Numbered from the stretch's first letter, positions 8,673 through 19,049 are shown. The stretch: 64,000 bases of DNA from Ghiorsea sp. (GCA_030949605.1 JAUZSH010000029.1:1-64000); one strand, 5' to 3'. Numbers and translations are program-made. The notes: generated by a model from the sequence alone, not told the origin.

Positions 8673-10395
8673 CTTACATTGAGCGGGTATTCTTAAGAGG
8701 AATTTGATATATATTTTCCACTGTTTTTCCAAATAAAAGTAATATTTTTTGATGCAATGGCGTAAGTCCTTCAATTACCTGCTCTGTTTGATGTTGCGTG
8801 GTAATTTTAAGGCAATGAATGCCATGTAATAGCTGAAAAACCCAACGTAAAGTTGGCTTAGCAGTCGCTTGATTAATTTGATTGGGTAATGTTTTTTTTT
8901 GCTCAGCAAGGCTGGCTCGCATTCGCCTTTCTGCAATACCATAAACAAGTAATGAAAGCAGCATGACCATTAATAATGCCATGATTCGCCTTGGTTTTTT
9001 TACAAATAATGTAGATGTGAAAAACAATGGATCTTTGAGAAAACGAAAGCCTCGTTCAACTTGGTTTTGCTCTTTATAAGCCAACACCACAGCTTGATCA
9101 CTAAGCTCTTTTGGGTCGGTATTGCTACCAATAATATAATGAGCTTCTTTCATTTTTGTGCGTTCAATTTTATTCACATCCTGTTCATTTTCAGCGATAG
9201 CCTGATACTTTATACCTGTTGGTGCCTGATATTTTTTTGGGCGACCTTTGCCTTCATAGCTTAAATACTCAATGATTTCAATATCTTTAAGCTTATGGAA
9301 TTTCCATTTCTTGGCAATTTCTTCTACTGCTTCTGTGGCATCCACGGCACAATTGAATCGTTTGGCTTGCAGGTGAAAAAGCTGCTTCTCAATGGTGATC
9401 AATGCCTTGGCTACTTTTTTATCAACTTGCTTTATTGCCCGCTGTTTTGATGTTTCAGAAGAAAGTACATGCCACCGCTGTTTGATATCATAATGCTCGA
9501 TTTCAACAGTTTTCATCATCCGACCATCATCCAATTTTTGCCAATCGTTGGATGCAGCAAGGGCTTGCTCAATGATTTCATTGACGCGTTTAATATTGCT
9601 AGGAATGCGTGTTATAAACAGAATCTCCTTTAGATTGAGGGCATTTTTCTCGGTGTAAAGTTTGCAATCAGCAATCAGATAACGTGGTGTTTCTGAAGCT
9701 TTAAAGCTTTCGAGTAATTGTTCGCTACGCTCTTTAAAAACAGTATTATCTGAGGCATTTCCATCTAATGCCTTACCGATCAACGGGATGCCGCCATCCT
9801 GACTGACCATCATCTCCAACATGACTTGTTTCAAATCAGGGCGATGATCCTTGGAGTACCCTAATTTAATCGCAACGGTTTCATCATCCGTTTTTTCCAA
9901 ATAATCACCAGACAGCGTAAAACTGGTGCTATCAAGGCTATTGAAACGCGTATCAACCTTCTCCTGACGGCAAACATTCAAAGAAATTTCACTAAACAAT
10001 AGTTCAGTTCCATAACCATGACAGCGATCCAGTACGCACCCTAATTTAAAACGATTAAAATCCTCCGCTTTTACGCCCTCACGAAAAAGCAATGATAACG
10101 GCACTTTTTTGAAAAATAAGGGCGTTAAACTCAATGGTTTATTAGAAAAACCCAACCCATTCATAATCATGCCGGCCACAGTTTCCCTGCTGATAAGGTC
10201 TCACCTTGAAAAGAACCAAGTCGCTTATCAATAAGCTCAACAATATTCAAATCTTTGATGACACCAGCAATGATACCTAAGTGATCTAAACGTTCTATTG
10301 AGTAGCTGTTTGTATTAATAGCTCTATACCTACCTTGTGAAATTAGAGGCGAAGCATAAATGATTTTTTGAATAAAGTTACCCACTCAATGTAAG
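8673..10395 (-). mobile_element. IS1634-like insertion sequence, full-length copy
   Basis: 1723 bp element with imperfect terminal repeats: CTTACATTGAGCGGGTA at the left and CTTACATTGAGTGGGTA read inward from the right. The transposase runs on the minus strand; its start codon lies in one terminal repeat and its TAA stop in the other. No direct target duplication is visible (left flank ATTACTCA, right flank TAGGTGCT), and the interrupted IS5 remnant does not resume on the right, so deletion or inversion followed insertion. Confidence 0.85.
8674..10385 (-). pseudogene. IS1634-family transposase, single-base frameshift
   Basis: The transposase is split into an N-terminal piece (10167-10385) and a C-terminal piece (8674-10179). 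Copy 1 reads LSAGETVAGMIMNG through GGGG; here only GGG is present (complement of CCC at 10185-10187), giving LSAGKLWPA then a stop. The downstream part is otherwise complete, with YSKDHRPDLKQ, YLIADCKLY, a candidate D...E core (AYKEQNQVERGFRFLKDP) and a hydrophobic C-terminal stretch (ALLMVMLLSLLVYGIAERR). Restoring one G gives about 570 residues. This is either a real inactivating deletion or a homopolymer error. Confidence 0.85.
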
Positions 10396-10410
10396 TAGGT
10401 GCTGACGGCC

Positions 10411-10791
10411 TCAGTGAAGTCCACTTGTGACTTGAACCAGCTCAATGGCATTGCCATCAAAATCATAAAAGAAAAGTGCGGCTCTGCCTGATTTACTCAC
10501 GGTGTATGATAAAGCGGCAACATCTAATTGATGCTTTATTTCATCCAAGTCTGAAACAGCCAGTGCAAAGTGACGATACCGCCCACCATGCTGGGGTTTC
10601 ATGCTTTGTGCATCAGGATTGTCCAAGAGCATGATATGCAGTTGTTGCCCATTACCCAAGCTGTAAAAAAGACCTTCAAAGTTTAAATCAGGGCGTGTAT
10701 CTTGCTCTAAACCCAAAATACCACCATAAACTTTGGCTGCTTTATCCAAGTCCGAGACAATGATAGCCACATGATGAAATGCAATGGTCAT
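10411..10791 (-). CDS. VOC (glyoxalase/bleomycin-resistance) family protein
   Basis: 126-residue single VOC-fold protein. The start HHVAIIVSDLDKAAKVYGGIL and end FFYDFDGNAIELVQ give the usual metal-ligand positions (His near residue 6, Glu in GNAIELV). The family covers glyoxalases, dioxygenases and resistance proteins; the substrate is unclear. The start overlaps the stop of def (AATGA), so it is translationally coupled to it. Last gene before the IS1634-like element. Confidence 0.85.
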   Translation of the reverse strand: MTIAFHHVAIIVSDLDKAAKVYGGILGLEQDTRPDLNFEGLFYSLGNGQQLHIMLLDNPDAQSMKPQHGGRYRHFALAVSDLDEIKHQLDVAALSYTVSKSGRAALFFYDFDGNAIELVQVTSGLH

Positions 10792-11279
10792 TTATCCATC
10801 CTACGAATCAAATCTTTGGTGGAAACCACTTTATCGATAAACAAAATACCATCCAAATGGTCGATTTCATGTTGAATTACCCGCGCTTCAAAGGCTTTGG
10901 TGGATAACTCTTGCTGCTGCCCATCAATGTCTTGATAGGATACTGTAATTCGCCGCGCCCTTGGTACAGTACCCACCCATTCAGGTACGGATAAACAACC
11001 TTCACGCCCCAGCACTTCGCCATCGTGTTCAATGATTTCAGGGTTTATCATGATAAGCCGCCCATGATTCTTATTTTTATGCAACCCCAAGGAACAATCC
11101 ACAATAATGATGCGTTGCAATACACCCAACTGCGGCGCAGCAATACCCACACCACCCGCACCATGTAACATCGCAGCTTCTAAACCTTGGGTGAAAGCAA
11201 GTAGCTTGTCATCAAATGTAGTTACAGGTTGAGATACTTGCCGCAATCGCTCATCGGGCAAGGTAAGAAGCTCATACAT
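10788..11279 (-). CDS. def: Peptide deformylase
   Basis: 163-residue peptide deformylase, which removes the formyl group from nascent N-terminal formyl-Met. All three motifs are present: GGVGIAAPQLG, EGCLSVPEW (metal Cys) and QHEIDHLDG (HExxH metal site). ATG 11279 is preferred to the adjacent TTG 11282. It is not next to fmt here, as it is in many bacteria; it lies in an apparent operon with a GcvR-like gene (gap 6 bp) and a VOC gene. Confidence 0.95.
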   Translation of the reverse strand: MYELLTLPDERLRQVSQPVTTFDDKLLAFTQGLEAAMLHGAGGVGIAAPQLGVLQRIIIVDCSLGLHKNKNHGRLIMINPEIIEHDGEVLGREGCLSVPEWVGTVPRARRITVSYQDIDGQQQELSTKAFEARVIQHEIDHLDGILFIDKVVSTKDLIRRMDK

Positions 11280-11285
11280 CAAACG

Positions 11286-11810
11286 TTACATCACATCATC
11301 GTCAAGATGATGCACTTCAATGGATACGGACAGTTGTTCAGAAACATTAATCAAACATTCTTTTAAATCATTAATTTTATCGCCCGCAACAACTTCAAGT
11401 ACCATCATATACACATCACCACGAGAACGCGTAGACACATCATCAACAGAAATATCAAGCCCTACCAAACTGTTTGTCACCGCATATACAATACCAGGCT
11501 TGTCTGCACCACTGACCGTAATCACGCAGTCTGGTTCAGCGGGAATATACTGTGCTTCCTTATCCGCTAGAGTTTGAGATTGCACCGTTAAACCTGTGTG
11601 CTGCTCCATCGCTGCAAGTGATGCCTTGAGGCTCGTTAAATCCCCACCATCCTCTAACGACACAATCAACATCATAGTAAACCGACCGCGCAACACCGTC
11701 ATTGAAGAATCAACGATATTCGCTTCCGCATGTAGCAAAACTTCACTCACATCGCGGACAATTCCCGCTCTATCTTTTCCTGAAATGGATAATAAAATGG
11801 ATTGGTTCAT
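11286..11810 (-). CDS. GcvR-like double ACT-domain protein
   Basis: 174 residues forming two ACT domains: ISGKDRAGIVRDVSEVLLHAEANI and VSGADKPGIVYAVTNSLVGLDISV. The arrangement matches GcvR, the accessory repressor of the glycine cleavage system in enterobacteria. The partner GcvA is not in the window, so the specific role is uncertain. It is transcribed after the initiating sugar transferase with an 18 bp gap; whether it belongs to the polysaccharide operon or starts its own transcript cannot be seen. Confidence 0.8.
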   Translation of the reverse strand: MNQSILLSISGKDRAGIVRDVSEVLLHAEANIVDSSMTVLRGRFTMMLIVSLEDGGDLTSLKASLAAMEQHTGLTVQSQTLADKEAQYIPAEPDCVITVSGADKPGIVYAVTNSLVGLDISVDDVSTRSRGDVYMMVLEVVAGDKINDLKECLINVSEQLSVSIEVHHLDDDVM

Positions 11811-11828
11811 GGTAAACTCCTTGTGGGC

Positions 11829-12389
11829 TTAGTGAGAAACCCCATCTTTTCGTATCACTTTGATAAAGGTTAACCATAAAATATAAATATCAAAGAAAAA
11901 TGATTGTTTTCGCATGTATTCCACATCTAAATCTACTTTTTGTGGAATAGGTAGTTCATCGCGCCCATTCACCTGCGCCCAGCCTGTCAAACCTGGCGCA
12001 AGCTTGTGTACATCCTTGGCTGTGCGTAGAGCAACCAAGTCATCTTGATTAAACAAGGCGGGTCTAGGCCCCACAAAACTCATATCCCCTTTAAGAATAC
12101 ACCATAGTTGCGGCAGCTCATCCAAACTAGATTTACGCAAAAAATCACCAATCGGTGTTAAGACGCTTTTAGGGTCTTGCAACAAATGCGTGGCAACCGC
12201 AGGGGTATCCACCTTCATACTGCGAAACTTCGGCATCTTAAAGATCTTGTTATTTTTACCCACCCTATCCGACCAATAAAGTGCAGGACCTTTAGATGTC
12301 AGGCGCACAGCAATCGCTATCAATACAATCGCTACAAACAAGATGGCTGATGCAAACAAAGCGAGTGCGAAATCAAACAGCCGTTTCAC
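11829..12389 (-). CDS. Initiating sugar-phosphate transferase (PglC-type, small)
   Basis: 186-residue monotopic phosphoglycosyl transferase, which attaches a sugar-1-phosphate to undecaprenyl phosphate and so starts repeat-unit assembly at the inner membrane. The re-entrant N-terminal hydrophobic helix (residues about 5-28), KFRSM, the RKSSLDELPQLW catalytic region, FVGPRPAL and LAPGLTGWAQVNGR are all present. It has only the catalytic core, without the N-terminal domains of WcaJ-like relatives. It overlaps the upstream epimerase gene and is the last gene of the polysaccharide cluster. Confidence 0.93.
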   Translation of the reverse strand: MKRLFDFALALFASAILFVAIVLIAIAVRLTSKGPALYWSDRVGKNNKIFKMPKFRSMKVDTPAVATHLLQDPKSVLTPIGDFLRKSSLDELPQLWCILKGDMSFVGPRPALFNQDDLVALRTAKDVHKLAPGLTGWAQVNGRDELPIPQKVDLDVEYMRKQSFFFDIYILWLTFIKVIRKDGVSH

Positions 12390-13335
12390 GTTTATATACC
12401 TCTACTGTTTTTTGTAGCTGCTCATCCATACTCACCACAGGCTGCCAACCCAATAGTTCCCTTGCTTTAGAGCTATCCACCTGCAGCGAGCCAAACAAAC
12501 GCTCTGCCACATCTGCTTTACCTAAAAGCTTGGCTGCAAACCGCATCAAACCCACAGGCACAGGTATAAGGCGAGCAGGTTTACCCACCGCTTTGCCAAT
12601 TTTTTGCAGCAACTGCGTGGTTGAAACATCTTCGTCATCTGAAATCAAAAACACTTCATTGGCAGCTTTAGGATGAGCTGTACACAGCACAATAAAGTCC
12701 ACCAAATTATCCAAGGCAACCAAGCTACGTTGATTATGTACAGCACCCAAAGGCAGAGGTATGCCCTTATACACAGTTTCCATCAGTTTTTTAAAGTTCG
12801 CTTTAACATGAGGTCCATAAATCAACGGCGGACGAATCACCACCACTTCCATGCCTGTTTCCTGAGCTAACTTGAACAAACCTTGCTCAGCTTCAAGCTT
12901 GGATAAGCCATAAGGGTCGGTCGTTTGATATGTATCATCTGGTGAAAAAGGCGGTTTGCCTGTTGTGGTTTCACCATTCACTTTAATTGAGCTAATAAAC
13001 ACGAAGCGTTTGACACCTGCCTCGGCCGCTTGCTTCGCCAAATTCAAAGTACCATCTACATTCACTTTACGAAACTCCGCCAAAGGATTGGCGGCATCAT
13101 CATCCATAACATGCACACGAGCAGCCGCATGAACAATGACATCAACACCGCTCAACGCTTTGGTATAGTCTGTATCCAAGGATAAACCACCCACACGAAC
13201 TCGCTGCACAGCTTGCGGAAGCTGATCTGACACCTTTCGCACAGCCGCAACCACTTGATGCTCACCAATATTCACAAGCCTTTGCACAACTGCTCCGCCG
13301 ACAAAACCTGTTGCCCCTGTTATCAACACGCTCAT
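12373..13335 (-). CDS. NAD-dependent sugar epimerase/dehydratase
   Basis: About 320-residue extended SDR. It has the Rossmann motif GATGFVGG, the catalytic SSIKVNGE segment and DPYGLSKLEAE (YxxxK). It resembles the 4-epimerase/reductase genes usually found next to a PglC-type transferase in O-antigen clusters; in such systems it forms or interconverts the first sugar, for example UDP-QuiNAc or UDP-GalNAc. ATG 13335 overlaps the TGA of the preceding glycosyltransferase (ATGA), so I prefer it to the upstream in-frame ATG at 13356. Exact product not determinable here. Confidence 0.85.
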   Translation of the reverse strand: MSVLITGATGFVGGAVVQRLVNIGEHQVVAAVRKVSDQLPQAVQRVRVGGLSLDTDYTKALSGVDVIVHAAARVHVMDDDAANPLAEFRKVNVDGTLNLAKQAAEAGVKRFVFISSIKVNGETTTGKPPFSPDDTYQTTDPYGLSKLEAEQGLFKLAQETGMEVVVIRPPLIYGPHVKANFKKLMETVYKGIPLPLGAVHNQRSLVALDNLVDFIVLCTAHPKAANEVFLISDDEDVSTTQLLQKIGKAVGKPARLIPVPVGLMRFAAKLLGKADVAERLFGSLQVDSSKARELLGWQPVVSMDEQLQKTVEVYKRETAV

Positions 13336-14552
13336 GTTATCGACTCCTGCATCCATGATTCCAACTGCTCCACCAAGTATTCACGATCAAAGTTTTTAAG
13401 GTAATATGCCCTCGCTTGCTTACCCATCTCTGCCTGTTGTTCTGGTGTTAGGTGACTCATCTTTAAAACTGAACCTGCAAAGGCTTCAATGTCACCTGAA
13501 TCCACACAAAAGCCTGCGCCACTCTCCTGAATAACAGCTTGCCCCGAACCACTCAACGCACCAACAATGGGCTTACCACATGCAAGATATGATTGTACTT
13601 TACCAGGAATCGTTGTGGCCATCACAGGGTCATCACGTAATGTGACCAACATCGCATCTGCCAATGAAAAATAAGCTGGCATAGTCGCCATATCTCGCCG
13701 CCCAAGAATATGCACCTTATCTAATCCTTTTTGCTGCACCTCGTCTTCTAACCACTTACGCCTACGCCCATCACCCAAAAATACCCAATGAATATCGTTG
13801 TCTTTTAAACGCTCAGCTGCACCAACAATCGTTTCTAATGATTGTGCCGCACCAAGGTTGCCCGCAAACATGACAATAAACCCTGAACTAGGAATTTCGC
13901 TTCTCTCTTTCGCATCCTTAGGCAAGTTTATAGGCTGATATAACGATTCTGCCCAGTTTGGGAAATAGCGTATTTTTTCTGCTGCGGCACCTGCTGCAAT
14001 CGCAGGTTTCTCAAAACCTTTGGATTGCACTAAAATAGTGTCACATTGCTTATATATCCAGCGCACCATACGCCCAACAGCTGATAAGATTTTTGGTGAT
14101 TGAATAGCGCCTGTAGCAGAAAGTGTTTCTGGCCATAAATCCTGCACCCAAAAGAAGTGCTTAGCAGATTTTTGTTTGGCAATAAAATTAGCTGGGATAC
14201 CTACGGTTACAGGTGATACCTCAAAGGTAAATACGACATCAAATGTTTGTTTCCTAAGCATCCAACTACCCAAGACACAAGCCGAAATCGCAAATGAAAC
14301 GTAATTTAAAGCCAGTTGCCATGATTTACTTTCACGCCGAGCAAACAACGGTACCCGCACAATAGGAACACCACCCATATAATCCCGACGCTTTGCCCAC
14401 CAACTGTACCCTTCATACACCTTTCCAGCAGGGTAATTCGGCATACCTGTTAAAACGGTGACATCATGCCCTTTCTCTTTTAACACCATTGCAAGGTCAT
14501 TAATGCGGAAATTCTCTGGCCAAAAGTACTGACTTACTATCAAAATACGCAT
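13332..14552 (-). CDS. GT4 glycosyltransferase, WbuB-like
   Basis: 406-residue GT-B glycosyltransferase. The start MRILIVSQYFWPENFRINDLA and MPNYPAGKVYEGY, then the donor-binding C-terminal half (FAGNLGAAQSLETIVGAAERLK, IPGKVQSYLACGKPIVG) are typical of the WbuB/L-FucNAc transferase group. It follows fnlA-fnlB-fnlC directly, the same order as in E. coli O26-type clusters, so transfer of L-FucNAc to a lipid-linked acceptor is the likely job. The linkage cannot be deduced. Confidence 0.85.
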   Translation of the reverse strand: MRILIVSQYFWPENFRINDLAMVLKEKGHDVTVLTGMPNYPAGKVYEGYSWWAKRRDYMGGVPIVRVPLFARRESKSWQLALNYVSFAISACVLGSWMLRKQTFDVVFTFEVSPVTVGIPANFIAKQKSAKHFFWVQDLWPETLSATGAIQSPKILSAVGRMVRWIYKQCDTILVQSKGFEKPAIAAGAAAEKIRYFPNWAESLYQPINLPKDAKERSEIPSSGFIVMFAGNLGAAQSLETIVGAAERLKDNDIHWVFLGDGRRRKWLEDEVQQKGLDKVHILGRRDMATMPAYFSLADAMLVTLRDDPVMATTIPGKVQSYLACGKPIVGALSGSGQAVIQESGAGFCVDSGDIEAFAGSVLKMSHLTPEQQAEMGKQARAYYLKNFDREYLVEQLESWMQESIT

Positions 14553-14564
14553 GTGTATTAGCCC

Positions 14565-15695
14565 TTAATACTTTTTCCATACAACTCGATTCACATAGTC
14601 TGTATAACTATGCAGTATTCGAACAACCTTGTCCGAGACATTCGGCATTGAGTAATCGGCAACCTGACGCAACAACCTCTTATCTCCCCTCGGCTGTTTA
14701 TCAAGGATTGAGAGCCCTTGCATGATACGCTCCACATTTAGACCGACCATCATTACTGAAGTCTCTTCCATGCCCTCTGGGCGCTCATGCGCTTCTCTGA
14801 GGTTTAATGCAGGAAAATTCAAAATTGATGACTCCTCATTAATTGTCCCGCTATCCGATAGCGCTACTTTTGCTGAAACCTGAAGCTTGTTATAATCTTT
14901 AAAACCTAAAGGCTTCAACAGACTAACCAACGGGTCAAATGTCAATTCCATTTCATCTATTCGTTTCTGCGTACGTGGGTGTGTTGAAACAATGACTGGC
15001 ATCTGATACTTCTTAGCTATGCCATTCAAAGACTTCGCAAAGTTCAGAAAGCTTTTATCTGAATCCACATTCTCTTCCCTATGCAAACTAACGACAAAAA
15101 AATTGTTTTCTACTAGATTTAAGGTTTCTAATATATTGGAGTCATATATCCCCTGTTTATATTCACTGAGCACTTCAAACATTGGACTACCTGTTTTAAT
15201 CACCATATCTGGTGACAAGCCTTCCCTTAAAAGATATTCGCGGGCAATACTACTGTAAGTCAAATTAATATCTGCCATATGATCAACTAAACGTCGATTA
15301 ATTTCCTCTGGTACCCGTTGGTCAAAGCACCTGTTACCAGCTTCCATATGAAATGTTGGTATCTTCCGTCGTTTGGCTGGTAAAAGTGCCATGCAGCTAT
15401 TTGTATCACCTAAAACAAGTACAGCATCAGGCTTAACCTCTTCAAGCACCTTATCCACGGATATGATGACATTACCAATTGTTTCTGCCCCTGTAGACCC
15501 TGCGGCACCTAAGAAAAAATCTGGCTTACGAATACCTAAATCACTAAAAAATATTTCATTGAGTTCATAGTCATAATTCTGCCCAGTATGAACCAATATA
15601 TGCTCACAGAATTTATCAACCTTTGGAATAACACGTGAAAGCCTAATAATTTCAGGTCTCGTACCAACAACAGTCACAACTTTTAATTTATTCAT
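14565..15695 (-). CDS. fnlC: UDP-sugar 2-epimerase, FnlC/WbjD/CapG type
   Basis: 376-residue non-hydrolysing UDP-GlcNAc 2-epimerase-family enzyme (VVGTRPEIIRLSRVIPK, HTGQNYDYELNEIFF, GDTNSC, HMEAGNRCFDQRVPEEINR, SDSGTINEESSILNFPALNLR). In the FnlABC pathway this C-2 epimerisation is the last step, giving UDP-N-acetyl-L-fucosamine. The FYxDLGIRKPDF start and the gene order fnlA-fnlB-fnlC separate it from WecB proper. Intact. Confidence 0.9.
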   Translation of the reverse strand: MNKLKVVTVVGTRPEIIRLSRVIPKVDKFCEHILVHTGQNYDYELNEIFFSDLGIRKPDFFLGAAGSTGAETIGNVIISVDKVLEEVKPDAVLVLGDTNSCMALLPAKRRKIPTFHMEAGNRCFDQRVPEEINRRLVDHMADINLTYSSIAREYLLREGLSPDMVIKTGSPMFEVLSEYKQGIYDSNILETLNLVENNFFVVSLHREENVDSDKSFLNFAKSLNGIAKKYQMPVIVSTHPRTQKRIDEMELTFDPLVSLLKPLGFKDYNKLQVSAKVALSDSGTINEESSILNFPALNLREAHERPEGMEETSVMMVGLNVERIMQGLSILDKQPRGDKRLLRQVADYSMPNVSDKVVRILHSYTDYVNRVVWKKY

Positions 15696-15704
15696 GTCTT
15701 TTCC

Positions 15705-16813
15705 TTATACGGTTTCTGCAAAAGTGTCAGGGGCATTACGGTCAAACACTTCATTCGCCCAAAGCAGAAGTACCATCTCATTGTCTCCTGTATTGGTAAT
15801 ATCATGTGTATAACCAGGAATCATCTCAACAACTTCCATTTTCTTATCACTGACTTTGTACTCTATGACTTCATCCCCATGAATCTGACGATGTTTAATA
15901 CTTGCCTCACCTTTAATAACTAAAAACTTTTCATTCTTTGTGTTGTGGTAATGGTTACCACGTGTGACACCAGGAGCCGTAGTAGAAATAGAAAACTGTC
16001 CACTGTCCATAGTTTTAAGAAACTCATAGAAAGTTCCCCTTTCGTCTTCATGCCCTTTTAGCTTATAAGAAAATTTATTCGTAGGCAAAAAGCTGAGGTA
16101 GGTAGCGTAAAGTGCCCGTTCAAACCCCACCCCTACACAAGGCACCAACAAGTCCTCTCTACTTTCCTTAAATCTCTGGAGCAAACCATGTATTTCTCCA
16201 AGGTTTTTCGATACACCGGGGACACGTCACAATAGTATATCCCGTTACATACTGAGCTTTCAAGGTGCTTAACAAAGTGGTTCACCACATCGTCAATGTA
16301 AACTAAGCTTACTTCCGCGCTTTCATCACTCACCTGAATCGGCAAGTTTCGTGTTAGGTTATAACACCATGTTGCTATCACTGTATTGTAATTAGGTCGT
16401 GACCACTTGCCAAAAACATTTGGTAGGCGATAAATGTAGACAGGTGCACCTGTACTTTCAGCATAAGCAACTAAAACATCTTCACCTTCACGCTTGCTTT
16501 TTCCATAATCATTATCCAAGTTAGCTTGCGTTGAAGATGTCATCAAGATAGGTATTTTAACACCATTGGCTTTTGCCAAATCAACTATTTTTTCTGTTAG
16601 CCCAACATTTCCTTTATAGAATTGATTAGGCGTTTCAGGTCTATTTACCCCTGCAAGGTGAAAAATAAAGTCGGCTTTCTTGATTAAAATATTCAGTGTT
16701 TCAGTATCATCTTCCCTATCAAAAGTGGATATGGTGATATTTTCAATCCTGCCTAAGCATTCTAAAAGGTTCTTAGCTATAAAGCCTCGGCTTCCCGTCA
16801 CAAGCACCTGCAT
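15705..16813 (-). pseudogene. fnlB: FnlB/CapF bifunctional reductase, frameshifted
   Basis: This enzyme (UDP-4-keto-6-deoxy sugar reductase with a C-terminal cupin) is read in two overlapping frames, 16133-16813 (SDR domain, GSRGFIAKNLLE) and 15705-16184 (cupin domain, GVTRGNHYHNTKNEKFLVIKGEA). One extra G, opposite CC at 16198-16199, would join them smoothly through TLGEIHGLLQRFKESREDLL, giving about 370 residues, the usual CapF length. All other positions look conserved, so a sequencing indel is more likely than decay. Start ATG 16813 overlaps the stop of fnlA. Confidence 0.88.
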
Positions 16814-17838
16814 TATATAATACCAAAATCCTTCAGGTCACCTTCAATCTCTCGTAAGTCTCGTAACATTTGGGTCAACTCTTCTTCACTCAACTGATGT
16901 GTATTATGTGAATGATATTCATGAGCCTGCGTGATAACGGCTTCACCTTCATCAATAAATTTAGAGTAATTCAGATCCCTAGTATCCGCAGGGATACGGT
17001 AGTACTCACCCATGTCTTCAGCTGTTACCATCTCTTCTTTGGTCAACAGCGTTTCATAAAGCTTCTCACCATGGCGTGTTCCTATGATACGCACTTTATG
17101 CTCAGCTCTACCCAACAGTTTCTTCAACGTGTTTGCTAATAGTTCAACTGGAGCTGCCGGTGCTTTTTGAACAAAAACATCACCATTTTCACCATTTTTA
17201 AATGCAAAAAGAACCAACTCAACTGCTTGCTCAAGACTCATCATAAATCGCGTCATCGCTGGATCAGTAATGGTAATCTCTTTACCATTACGAATTTGGT
17301 CAATAAAAAGTGGGATAACAGAGCCTCGAGATGCCATGACATTCCCGTATCTCGTAATCGCAATCATAATATCCTTATCATCAAGGTTACGTGACTTTGC
17401 CACAGCTACTTTTTCCATCATAGCTTTAGAAACACCCATAGCATTAATTGGGTATACAGCTTTGTCCGTACTTAAGACAATAACTTTCTTAACATCAGCA
17501 TTGATTGCACAGTTTAAGACATTTTCAGTGCCAATCACATTGGTTTGCACCGCCTGCATGGGATAAAATTCACACGATGGAACCTGCTTCAATGCCGCAG
17601 CATGAAATACATAATCTACACCACGCATGGCATCGATTATAGAGTTCACGTCACGAACATCCCCAATATAAAACTTTAATTTCGGATCATTATAAAGTTT
17701 ACGCATATCATCTTGTTTCTTTTCATCACGAGAAAAGACTCGAATCTCTTTAATATCTGAATCTAAAAAACGGCGTAAAACTGCATTACCAAAAGATCCT
17801 GTCCCTCCAGTTATAAGTAAAATTTTATTATTGAACAT
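16813..17838 (-). CDS. fnlA: UDP-GlcNAc 4,6-dehydratase/5-epimerase (FnlA/CapE/WbjB)
   Basis: 341-residue SDR enzyme starting the UDP-L-FucNAc pathway. Rossmann motif [12 protein letters not shown], then ALKQVPSCEFYPM. The usual catalytic Tyr of YxxxK is replaced by Met (INAMGVSKAMMEK), a hallmark of the CapE group that separates it from the PseB paralogue encoded at 26167-27159. TRYGNVMASRGSVIPLF is also typical. A good AGAGGA precedes ATG 17838. First gene of the fnlABC set and followed directly by fnlB. Confidence 0.92.
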   Translation of the reverse strand: MFNNKILLITGGTGSFGNAVLRRFLDSDIKEIRVFSRDEKKQDDMRKLYNDPKLKFYIGDVRDVNSIIDAMRGVDYVFHAAALKQVPSCEFYPMQAVQTNVIGTENVLNCAINADVKKVIVLSTDKAVYPINAMGVSKAMMEKVAVAKSRNLDDKDIMIAITRYGNVMASRGSVIPLFIDQIRNGKEITITDPAMTRFMMSLEQAVELVLFAFKNGENGDVFVQKAPAAPVELLANTLKKLLGRAEHKVRIIGTRHGEKLYETLLTKEEMVTAEDMGEYYRIPADTRDLNYSKFIDEGEAVITQAHEYHSHNTHQLSEEELTQMLRDLREIEGDLKDFGII

Positions 17839-17897
17839 AGTTTCCTCTTTTATTTTTTAGTAACTTAATCTTTGCTGTAACCATACCTATTAAACCT

Positions 17898-19049
17898 TTA
17901 ATTATTTGCAACATCTTTTTTATGGCAATCTAAATTACTTTTAGCTGGGTAAACCTTAAGTAAAAAAACCATCAGAAAGAGCATGGACAAAGGAAACACA
18001 GTTAATATAAAATAGTTATCTATTACCATTAAAATCGCAAGTGCAAAAAAAACCTTAAAAGGCATATAATCCTTCATTTCCACAGCTTCTAATGTGTTTT
18101 TTAATACCTTAACAAAAAAGGCAAAGAAAATCAGCATGCCAAATATCCCTAGCACAAAGAATATATGCAAATATTGATTATGGGCACTCGTAGTTATATC
18201 AGATATATGCACAAAATTATTTATGAAGCCATTCCCATACAATAGACCGTAGTTCTCTAAAGTATAATTGGTGAAGTCAGCATATATTTGATCTCTACGA
18301 GTCAACAGCCTTACAACATCCATTGGTAAAATATCTTTAAGTGCAACAATGATAAAAGCCGAAAGAAAAAACATAGCATACAGAAGCATTAACAAAGCGT
18401 CTATTACATATCTAGCACCTTTTTTATAAAGAAACTTTAAAAGAAAAATAGACAAGTACACTAAAATTAAGTTGCTATTGTTGATAGCTTCCCCAGCTTA
18501 AATATTAATGCTAAATTGACTAATTTTATAATATACATGAAAAATATATTTTTAAGTGAGTCTGATAGAATAAATGCTAGGATAGCCACTAAAGATGCCA
18601 CGCTTAATGGTAAAAAAACTTAGTTCAACTCTTTCAATCAGTATATCACCTACAAGCTTCGTTCCTTCATAACTCGATTCAAACGTATAATACAAGTAAA
18701 AATTAATAAAACTAGAAATGAAAATATAAGCGGATAACTTGTTAACAAGGTATTTTGAATCAAATTGTACAATATAATAAATTGCACATATAACCAAAAT
18801 ATTAATTATAGCATAATATGCATACTGACCACTCATTATCATCGAAACAATTAGCGCAAGCAAAAGTAACGCAACATAAGGATCAATCCGAAAATCTTTA
18901 TTTTTTAAATCAACCATAAACAAAATAAAAAAATAACAGTTAAATAACGTCAGTGCATAAAGTGCAACATCCTTAATCGGAAGATAAATTGACAGAATCA
19001 TAGCTATTAAATATAAGTGTATAATAACCTTATTGAGGTTTTGTAACAT
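17898..19049 (-). pseudogene. O-antigen/polysaccharide polymerase (Wzy-like), two frameshifts
   Basis: Multi-TM protein of the Wzy/ligase type read in pieces. 18552-19049 gives five or six TM segments ending VELSFFTIKRG; 17898-18461 carries the periplasmic loop (TTSAHNQYLHIFFVLGIFG, the AHN motif common in this family) and the last TMs. The stretch between (18462-18610) is open and hydrophobic in another frame (PLSVASLVAILAFILSDS...). Indels at the A7 run 18612-18618 and near 18500 would restore one ~380-residue protein. Markedly A+T-rich. Either decayed or mis-sequenced. Confidence 0.75.

Noticed and set aside
9061-9264. 67-codon plus-strand frame opposite the IS1634-like transposase
   Set aside because: Antisense shadow of the transposase gene with no start signal or recognisable domain.
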